DNA of 27,980 bases, taken from Hamiltosporidium magnivora (Eukaryota > Microsporidia > Dubosqiidae). The stretch covers positions 1 to 27,980 of the forward strand of contig PITI01000049.1 of assembly GCA_004325065.1 (NCBI GenBank). Direction: 5' to 3'. Below the pieces are notes generated by a model, which saw only the letters and a program-made list of their open reading frames with translations, made no database searches and was not told the origin of the DNA. Positions 20,958 to 27,980 of this stretch are shown piece by piece (within the stretch, counting starts at the first letter, position 1; each line of letters opens with the position of its first letter). The translations under genes were made by a program, and so were the position numbers.

Positions 20958-21404
20958 TTTCTAATTTTACTATTTGATTCGCTTTTTAAAAAATGTTAAG
21001 GTTTACCCCTTTTTTTATTAAATCCTTGGTTTATATATTTTTAATTAATTGACACTAAAAAATTACTTCCCCTTCTTTTTTCTTAAAAAAAAATCATAAT
21101 TCAAATTAATTCGTTATTTAAATGTATTAACTTCTTATTTCCTTTTAAATATCGAGTTTCGACTTACAAAATTAAATCTTTAGAATTACTTTAAGATGAC
21201 TTATTTTTATAAAAATAAAATTTCCAAAAAATAAATTTCATTTTTTTAAATTTTTTAAATTTGATTTGATTTACTTTTTTTGAAATTTTAAATAATTTTT
21301 GCTGTGATCGCCATAAACTTTATGAACATAAGAAACAAATTGTTATAAACTAACTTGCTTTTTTTTGAAACTTAGAATAAATTTTAAAACAGACTCCCTC
21401 ATCA
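20958..21404. other. T-rich upstream region of the CPSF_A-like gene
   Basis: There is no gene. Long T and A tracts occupy the 450 bp before the start at 21405. Apart from the CCC at 21396-21398 I see no distinct regulatory site. Confidence 0.5.
21396..21398 (+). promoter_or_regulatory. CCC-type start-proximal signal of the CPSF_A-like gene
   Basis: A CCC triplet lies 6 bases before the ATG at 21405 in A/T-rich sequence. It matches the microsporidian start-proximal signal seen at the two other housekeeping genes here. Confidence 0.55.
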
Positions 21405-24400
21405 ATGAAGTACGGAATAAAAACAATTAAACCATCAAATTCTGTAATATGTGCAACTAGAACTACATTTAAAAATATAGAATGTGTTGCAGTGAGTAAA
21501 GGAAAAAGAATAGATTTATATAACTATGAACTAAAACAGATTGGTACGATTTATACACATACTATTATAACACATATGACATCTTTAAAGATCAAAGAGG
21601 ATTTTATTCTTCTTTGTTTTTCTAACAGAAATAATTTTAGTTTGTTTGTCAATGGAAATTTCTTAATGACAAGATTTCTTATTAGTTCCTGGAGAGATTT
21701 GGGGTTTACAAATGATCATAGCGAAGGAAATGAACTGAATGAGATAGATGAGTCTACATATGAGTATAGCATTGGATTTTCCATACCTGTTAAGGTTCGG
21801 TCTTCTTCAAGTATTATTGTAGTAGTTTTAAAAAACAACCAAGTTTTAGTAGCATATCCGTCAGTTAAAAGTATTTCGTTCGATACACCAGTAATTTCTC
21901 AGCTTTCTTTACAGATAATTGATTTTGTTTTGTTGTCTTCAAAAATACTTTTTCTAACAAAAGATCATGAAAATAAATTTTTCTTACAAGAATATAGCAC
22001 GGTGAATTTAAATGTTCAATTAGAAAGTTCAAAAGATTTAGGAAAAGAATTTTTAGGAATAATTCCTGTTTTTATGCAAATTGAAAGTCAGAAAAATCCA
22101 GAAAAAAATCTAAAAAGAAATAAAAGTACACCTAAAATAGAAGATGAACAAAAAAATGTTATTCATTCAAATAAAAGAGAAAAGAAAAGAAAAAACCAGC
22201 TTAAGCTTTCTGAAATAAATAAGAAAAGTAGTTTTGTATCAAAAAATTCTAAAAAAATTTCTTATTTTATTGGATTTACGAATCAAAAAATTTTAGTTTA
22301 TTACAAAGATAAAATATATGCAGAAACTGATTTTGCTAATCCACGAATGATTTGTTATATAGATTTAAAATCCGGAATATTAATGAGTATGCAGGAAAAT
22401 GAACTTATCCATATAAATGTAAATGAAATTACAAATATAATTTCTGATCAAAAAGAAGTCGATTTTGAATTCGATATCAAAGTAATAGCAAAATTACCAA
22501 GTAGAGTAGAAAATATTGTAGAATTAACCGATGAAAAAATATTGGCATTTTCAAACTTTGGTGATTCATACCTGATTGATACTAGCAAATCAATGTATAT
22601 GAAAGTTATTTTGAACTTTTCTAATTTTCATAATTTAATTAATAATGATAATAATTTATATTTTGTTTCTGGAAAATATTGTCAAAATCTTTTGTGTAAA
22701 TTATCTTTTGATATTTCTTTTTCTGATGAAGCAACAAATAAAGATAGAAATGTTGAAACGTTCAAAGAACCATTAAAAACAATCGAAAATAAAAATTTAG
22801 ATTCTCAGGATGAAAGTGATATTTCCTTGACAAAAAATATTTTACCCGAAGATGATAATATAGCATCTTCTAAAATTCTTAAGAAAGTACAATTTTCTCA
22901 ACCTTTAAAAAAGGCGTGGTTGGTCTTCAAAAAATATTATATTTTATCATTTATAAATTCTGGTAAACTCATGGATAGAGACAGCAATAAAATTTTACAA
23001 AATTTCGATGAAATTATAAATTTACATGACAATACTAATTTAAATATACTTAAGATAGATAAAACAAATCAAAGTGATAAAAATACATCGAAAAAGATAT
23101 ATTTTAATACGAAATCTTCTGTCTATAAATTCTATGAAAATTTACAAAGCAAATATATTGATCTAAAATTTATAACTATTTCTTATTTCCTCGAAGAAAA
23201 ATGTTTTTTATTTACTGAAAATAAATATTTAATTGTATTGAATCTTCCAAAATTAGAAATTTTAACAAAAAATGTTTTTAATTATGAAATATCTTTTCTC
23301 ATCGCATTAAAAGTTTCCAAAAAAATAGAAGAACCCAAAAGAAATGTAAATGTAATTAATATTCAAAAAATGGATCCAGATTCTGAATGTTCTATTCCTT
23401 CTGTATTTCAAAAGTCCTCAGAAGAAAATACCAAAAAATCATTTAGAATTTTAATATCTACGTTTACAAATGATTTTTTAATTTTGGATAGCAAACTAAA
23501 TGTCAAAAAAATATTTGAACTCAAATGTATTATAAGTGGGGCTTTTTATAAGAATGTTTTACTTTTAAGTGATATATCAGGTAAAATATATTCATTGCAT
23601 ATGGACAGACCAGATCAAGTAATTATTTTAGAAGATGAAAATACTTGTAGAGAACAGGAAGCATATTATAATACAAATAGTGATATGTTTACTGACGAAA
23701 GTCTTGCAAATCTAAACATTAATGTTGTTCCAAATCTTATCTGTAAAAAAATGTATCCTACAAATGAAATAGTAAATTTAAAAAATGGATTTTTAATTAC
23801 AACTGGAAAAGAACCGCTATTTATTAATTTGACTAATATTTCAACGGTAAAAGTATATGGAATAAATATTTCTGGATATTTTTATGCCAGCCAAGTTTTT
23901 ATAGAAGAAAATGATTCTAAAAATAAAATATATTTACTGATCTGTAATGGAGAAACATTATATGAGTGTATATTTGATCCGAAACCTTCTTATAAAATTA
24001 CAAAATATGAAATTGATAATGATGTAAGACTTATTTTGGTTTTCAAAGATACTTCAAGAATGATTGGAGGATTTACTAAATATGATTCAGAAGAAGATTC
24101 AATACTTGAAAATGAATATTATGGTTCTTCTGAAAATATCAATATAAATACCCCGGAATATAAGAATAAAATTCCTAAATCGATAAATACGAATCGTGAA
24201 ACAATAATTTCAAATAAAAATGAAAAAAATGAAATGTTAAAAGATATAAAATCTGATTCTCATTTATTAATAAGTAAGTTGGTTTTGTATGATAATAACA
24301 GAGTTAAAGATTCTCTGGTATTTTCCAATGAAATTTTAATGAGAGGAGTAGCAAATGATAAAAATAAAATTGTGGTTACTTTAAATGTGAATTCTTCTGA

Positions 24401-25232
24401 GCCAACTGGAAAATTGGTATATATTGAGATAAAAGATAAAATGAAAATATTATTTGAAATATCAAAACCTGGTCTTGTGTTTGGATTGGATTTGAGTGGT
24501 AATGTGGTTGTTGCTTCTTTTGGTACCGCAATACATGTTTTTAAAATTGTTGGTAAAGCTTTGGTTGATGTATGTTCAGTAAAGCACCAAATTACTCCTT
24601 GGGTAATTAAAATTAATGGATGTTCGATTGCTGTGGGAGATTTGACTAGAACTGTTAGTTTATACGATATGAATATAGAAAAAAGTTCTATTACCGAAGA
24701 ACTGAGATTTCCAAGACGAATTATTGCAGAGCAGATGGTATTTATAGATCATAGATTGATGATAGGAGATGGAATGGGAACATTTTTAATTATGGAGGGA
24801 TTAGATGAACACCTCATTGCAGAAGCATGGTTTCTATACGAAGAAAGTATTACAAGTATGCAAAACAATACATTCGACAAATCAAATCGTTTTATAAATT
24901 CTAGATTCGGGGAAAAAGAGGCTTCGAGTAATGTGGTATATTTTTCTACTGAACTTGGATCTATCGGAGTAATTTCAAGAATGGATAATAAAATTACAGA
25001 AAGAGAATATAATAGTTTATTACATCTACAAAGTATTATAAATTCAGGATTTTGTATAGATACAGATTTTATTTTAACGATTTGCCCTAAAAAAACCCGA
25101 TCTTTAAATTTTATTGACTTCGATATTTTAAATTTATATTGGAAATTAGATCGTGATAGAATTTGTACTGTTATGTCTGTAAAACAAAGTGAATTGGAAA
25201 GTTTGCTGGAGATGACTTGTGACTTTTATTAA
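21405..25232 (+). CDS. CPSF_A-superfamily beta-propeller protein (DDB1/RSE1/CFT1-like)
   Basis: A 1275-residue protein with the layout of the triple-propeller family that holds DDB1 (ubiquitin ligase adaptor), RSE1/SF3B130 (splicing) and CFT1/CPSF160 (3'-end processing). The N-terminus (about 1-45, ending VAVSKGKRIDLYNYE) resembles the first propeller strand of DDB1. FGDSYLID (385-392) matches the family's G-D-S-x-L box. In the C-terminal CPSF_A domain, IAVGDLTRTVSLYD (1075-1088) matches the DDB1 V-G-D-L-x-R-S motif, VYFSTELGSIGVI (about 1178-1190) the T-x-x-G-x-I-G strand, and FIDFDILNLYW (from 1236) the I-D-G-D-L box, here with Gly replaced by Phe. Two low-complexity insertions (about 228-280, including the NLS-like KREKKRK, and about 442-490) make it longer than human DDB1 (1140). 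DDB1 is preferred but the paralogues cannot be separated by eye. The nearest gene lies over 1 kb away. Confidence 0.75.
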   Translation: MKYGIKTIKPSNSVICATRTTFKNIECVAVSKGKRIDLYNYELKQIGTIYTHTIITHMTSLKIKEDFILLCFSNRNNFSLFVNGNFLMTRFLISSWRDLGFTNDHSEGNELNEIDESTYEYSIGFSIPVKVRSSSSIIVVVLKNNQVLVAYPSVKSISFDTPVISQLSLQIIDFVLLSSKILFLTKDHENKFFLQEYSTVNLNVQLESSKDLGKEFLGIIPVFMQIESQKNPEKNLKRNKSTPKIEDEQKNVIHSNKREKKRKNQLKLSEINKKSSFVSKNSKKISYFIGFTNQKILVYYKDKIYAETDFANPRMICYIDLKSGILMSMQENELIHINVNEITNIISDQKEVDFEFDIKVIAKLPSRVENIVELTDEKILAFSNFGDSYLIDTSKSMYMKVILNFSNFHNLINNDNNLYFVSGKYCQNLLCKLSFDISFSDEATNKDRNVETFKEPLKTIENKNLDSQDESDISLTKNILPEDDNIASSKILKKVQFSQPLKKAWLVFKKYYILSFINSGKLMDRDSNKILQNFDEIINLHDNTNLNILKIDKTNQSDKNTSKKIYFNTKSSVYKFYENLQSKYIDLKFITISYFLEEKCFLFTENKYLIVLNLPKLEILTKNVFNYEISFLIALKVSKKIEEPKRNVNVINIQKMDPDSECSIPSVFQKSSEENTKKSFRILISTFTNDFLILDSKLNVKKIFELKCIISGAFYKNVLLLSDISGKIYSLHMDRPDQVIILEDENTCREQEAYYNTNSDMFTDESLANLNINVVPNLICKKMYPTNEIVNLKNGFLITTGKEPLFINLTNISTVKVYGINISGYFYASQVFIEENDSKNKIYLLICNGETLYECIFDPKPSYKITKYEIDNDVRLILVFKDTSRMIGGFTKYDSEEDSILENEYYGSSENININTPEYKNKIPKSINTNRETIISNKNEKNEMLKDIKSDSHLLISKLVLYDNNRVKDSLVFSNEILMRGVANDKNKIVVTLNVNSSEPTGKLVYIEIKDKMKILFEISKPGLVFGLDLSGNVVVASFGTAIHVFKIVGKALVDVCSVKHQITPWVIKINGCSIAVGDLTRTVSLYDMNIEKSSITEELRFPRRIIAEQMVFIDHRLMIGDGMGTFLIMEGLDEHLIAEAWFLYEESITSMQNNTFDKSNRFINSRFGEKEASSNVVYFSTELGSIGVISRMDNKITEREYNSLLHLQSIINSGFCIDTDFILTICPKKTRSLNFIDFDILNLYWKLDRDRICTVMSVKQSELESLLEMTCDFY

Positions 25233-26564
25233 AAATATATTCTTTATGTTATTTTTTAAAAGTAATTTTGTAAAAAATGTGGTTTTTTTCGAAAATCAAT
25301 AGCATAGAGTTCAAATTATTGGGACTCTGTACATAATATTCGTTGAGTTTAAATTATTGGGTTTGTAATAATATTCGTTTAGTTTAAATTATTTTTTTTG
25401 TTTTAAAAACTATTCTGTTTGTGTAAAATAAAATTATTTTCTTGAAGATATTCTTTTAAGCGATTTATCGTAATAAAAAAAATATTTTATACTTCAAATT
25501 GTCAGATTAAATTTTTTCATGTTTTTTTTCTTATTTTATCCAAAATATATTAAAAGTAAATTCAGATTGTAAAGATAGAAAGAATAAAAAAATCATTTAT
25601 CTATTAACCTATTTATAGATTAATTAAGACAACGGATGAGTACAAATTATTATGATGTTTTGTAAGATAATATTTAATCCCGAGTTTGTTGGATTTTAAA
25701 TAATATAATTTTTTACAGAATAATTAAATCGAATGTAATAAAAATAATTTTAAAATATAAGAAATATTAGCTTTTATATAAAAATTATACTAATATTTTT
25801 ATTAATAAGATTTGATATTAGAATATGGATAGAATTAACGATTTGTAATAACACATCTGGTTTAAATACTTACATAATATATTAAATATAATCTTTTATA
25901 TAATTAGAAGTCTCTCATCCGCATTAATTTGAGTTATTAAAGAAGAAACAATTAGGTAATATTGATAAAAAAAACTGTGTATTGTTTATAGATCAAGAAA
26001 ATACAATAATTGTTTTCATTAAAACCTTGTCTTGTGTTACAATATTTTGTAATCAACCTATTGAATACCAAACCTACCTTAAAAAAAGCGAAATATATAT
26101 TTTTAAAAATATAACTAAAACCATTTTATTTAATCATTTAATATAAAAAGTTAGATGTAAGTAAATAAAACATAGTTATTACAGATTTCTAAGAATGAGA
26201 ATCTCTAGTAATTTAAACAATAATTGAAACACAAATCGTGGCTGAAATTTAAATTTAAAGATTTGTCAAAAATAGAAACGAAAGATAGAAAACAAAATTT
26301 AAAAAGTACAACTTATTTGAATTAACTACAAAATAAATTTATTATAAAATGCTGCTAAAGTATATTTCATGGTTCTTATGTTTTTACAGATCAAATCTCG
26401 TTTTCTTTACAAATATATCGATCTGTCAATATTCTTATTCAAATATATTTTTAAATTCTTTTTTCACTTCTAAGCGTAAGAAAGCAATAAATTAAAAACT
26501 TAAAGCGGAAGAATATTCTGAAATTAAAATTATTTTTTTGCAATATAATATTTCTCTAAATATT
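25233..26564. other. AT-rich spacer between convergent genes
   Basis: This is the intergenic space between the 3' ends of the CPSF_A-like gene and the small minus-strand gene. Apart from the short tandem repeat at 25307-25395 it is A/T-rich low-complexity DNA without a credible frame or RNA gene. Confidence 0.5.
25307..25395. repeat. Short tandem repeat, about 36-38-bp period, 2.5 units
   Basis: The phrase GAGTT(C/T)AAATTATTGGG followed by ATAATATTCGTT begins at 25307 and again at 25345. A third, partial unit (AGTTTAAATTATT) begins at 25381. It lies about 75 bp after the stop of the CPSF_A-like gene, within the likely 3' untranslated or downstream region. Confidence 0.7.
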
Positions 26565-26855
26565 CTATTTTTTCTGCATACCTTTCTTACCTCTTTTATT
26601 ATTTTTACGAGTCGTACTTTTATTATTTTTCAAATCTTCCATATACGCTTTTACTAGTGCTGGATCTTGAGATTCGATTTTTTTGTGAACTTCAGAATTT
26701 TTAATTTCTTTGTACATTTGAAAACTTTCTAATTCATTTAATCTCTGATTACATTCTTTTAGTTCGTCTGCATCTTTAAGTATCTCGGTTTCATAAAAGT
26801 ATGAAATTACTTTTTCTGGCATTTTATCGAGTAATTCGTCTTTTTCTTCATTCAT
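26565..26855 (-). CDS. Small charged hypothetical protein, helical with basic tail
   Basis: A 96-residue protein that I do not recognise. The first two thirds are rich in Glu, Lys and Leu with heptad-like spacing (about 25-62, for example DADELKECNQRLNELESFQ), suggesting a helix or coiled coil. SQDPALVKAYMEDLK follows (62-76). The C-terminus is strongly basic (TTRKNNKRGKKGMQKK), which would suit a nuclear or RNA-binding location. The start is well defined, because an in-frame TAA lies two codons upstream of the ATG. No CCC/GGG triplet precedes it; the nearest candidate is a single ACCG about 8 bases upstream. Codon and residue usage look protein-like and unlike the surrounding spacer, so I believe it is a real gene. 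It converges with the CPSF_A-like gene. Confidence 0.6.
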   Translation of the reverse strand: MNEEKDELLDKMPEKVISYFYETEILKDADELKECNQRLNELESFQMYKEIKNSEVHKKIESQDPALVKAYMEDLKNNKSTTRKNNKRGKKGMQKK

Positions 26856-27249
26856 AATTTAACGGTTCTTATTTTTTTAATTATTGAGATGTTACTTTGA
26901 GATTTTAAAAATACAATAAAATTATATATTTAATATCTTTAACAAGGAAAGAACTAGAATAAGACAAAAAAACTTTAAAGAAATAATTTTGTTTAAATAA
27001 ATTTTAGACGGTTCGAACAAGAATAGAAGTAGAATATAATAAACAAATGCGAGATAAATAACTCTGTATTCAATAATTCTTAATTGCTTTATACTTTTGT
27101 GTTATGAATTTCAATATCCTAAAATATAAATCAACTATGTTTCAAAGGGAAAATTTAATAACTGATATTAAGAATAAAACCACTTTTTAATATTCCTACT
27201 TCTTTCAGTAAATAGGTCAGAGAACCAAGCAAGTAAGCTCAGTTAAAAT
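26856..27249. other. AT-rich upstream region of the small gene
   Basis: No gene is seen in this A/T-rich stretch. It contains the 5' flank of the 96-residue gene and ends where the family A copy 3 homology begins. A GGTTCGA phrase near 27005 has no tRNA fold around it. Confidence 0.45.
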
Positions 27250-27980
27250 TGGACAGAAAAATTTCTTTATGAGTTTATTTCAAATATTGCAATTTAATAA
27301 TTATTTAATTTAATTCCGAGTTAAAATGCTTTTCGAATCTTTTACAGTTTTCTTCTACCTCTTTAACACTTTATATTTGTCTTATATATCCGAAACTTCG
27401 TTTATGATTATGTTCCGTCTCTTGAGTATGAGCCATCGATCTAAAATAAAGAGTATACTATTTTTTGTTTTTAAATGTTTGACATACTCTTTTTCTTAAA
27501 TTCAATTACTTTGAAAAAGTGTTGGTTGTCCATGGATTTCAGCTCCTTAGAAAAAACTAGATGTGTTTCTCCGGCTCTGTTAAGCTTTTTTCACGACTTA
27601 TGTCTTCTAGTCGAAATGTATTTTTTTAACTGTCTTCTTAATAATTATAAACGAAAGTATGTCTTTTGATTCATGGGTATTAAGAGTATTTTGATGTCTG
27701 TCTTGTGGGATTTGTCTCAATATCATCTGAGGTTATCGCACAATTCATTTTTAACGTTACTTATAAACAAAACATAATACAATAACTAATGGATTATAAT
27801 TCCTAAGTTGAATTGTTAAAAATAATTAAGGTGAATATTGGGAGGTAATTTCTAATTCAATTAAGGTTACGTTAATTTTACTCTTATTAAACACAAATAT
27901 ACCTAGTCTATATTCCGAATTTGGCATAAATTTTTACCCTGGTATCTAATTCAATCTCTGCATACACGTTATCAAAAATT
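27250..27980 (-). mobile_element. Decayed RLE-type LINE (family A), copy 3, cut by the window edge
   Basis: Minus-strand reading from the edge gives DNVYAEIELDTRVKI (about 27930-27980), IFVFNKSKINVTLIELEITSQ (about 27838-27900, the endonuclease P-D-I-F...L-I-E-V region), then a shifted frame with NYNPLVIVLCFVYK (about 27765-27806, from K-Y-D-L-L-x-N-E-L-x-L-I-Y-K). KKTVKKYISTRRHKS (about 27595-27640) matches KKTVESIPFDRRRGL of copy 2. Downstream, VKEVEENCKRFEKHFN (about 27300-27350) matches the EEQIEFKEVEKIYKIFEKHFN block of copy 2, with good base-level agreement. The copy is more diverged than copy 2 and riddled with stops. Short open frames on the plus strand here (for example 27475-27669) are antisense noise. 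Confidence 0.7.

Noticed and set aside
26995..27030. GGTTCGA phrase resembling a tRNA T-loop/B box
   Set aside because: No acceptor, D or anticodon stems can be folded around it.
27475..27669. 64-codon plus-strand ATG frame
   Set aside because: It is antisense to the family A copy 3, whose minus-strand motifs match copy 2.

Overview
The window looks like nuclear DNA of a microsporidian with a large, gene-poor, repeat-rich genome. The base composition is very AT-rich. There are only four well-supported protein genes plus one small one in about 28 kb. All are intronless. The three housekeeping genes carry a CCC or GGG triplet just upstream of the ATG, a hallmark of microsporidian promoters. 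The mitochondrial-type cysteine desulfurase fits a mitosome-bearing parasite. Large-genome lineages such as Hamiltosporidium or Edhazardia fit best, but the genus is an inference.

Layout: 1-9.6 kb has no intact gene. It holds two decayed copies of an apurinic-endonuclease-type-looking LINE (called family B here; minus strand 3540-4430, plus strand 6780-7245), a decayed ORF with an in-frame 72-bp duplication (6339-6671), and AT-rich spacer. At 9.6-12.6 kb lie NFS1 and an ARS2/SERRATE homologue, codirectional. At 12.69-13.94 kb is the first decayed copy of a second LINE (family A), which has a zinc knuckle and a restriction-like endonuclease-like C-terminus. At 15.4-17.7 kb, minus strand, is a 781-residue leucine-rich-repeat protein. 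A compact GC-rich SINE/LINE-like relic sits about 110 bp upstream of its start. At 19.6-20.6 kb is a second family A copy (minus), followed by two 150-bp tandem repeats. At 21.4-25.2 kb is a 1275-residue CPSF_A-superfamily protein (DDB1/RSE1/CFT1-like, DDB1 preferred). At 26.6-26.9 kb, minus strand, is a 96-residue charged protein of unknown function. The window ends inside a third family A copy (minus, 27.25 kb to the edge).

The genes do not form a pathway or operon. NFS1 acts in mitosomal Fe-S assembly, the ARS2 homologue in nuclear RNA handling at the cap-binding complex, and the CPSF_A protein in a nuclear complex. The LRR protein may be exported or membrane-anchored. The least ordinary content is the two LINE families, mostly stop- and frameshift-ridden and visible only by piecing frames together, and a coding-like block conserved downstream of the endonuclease region in the family A copies. 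No tRNA, rRNA or CRISPR was recognised.
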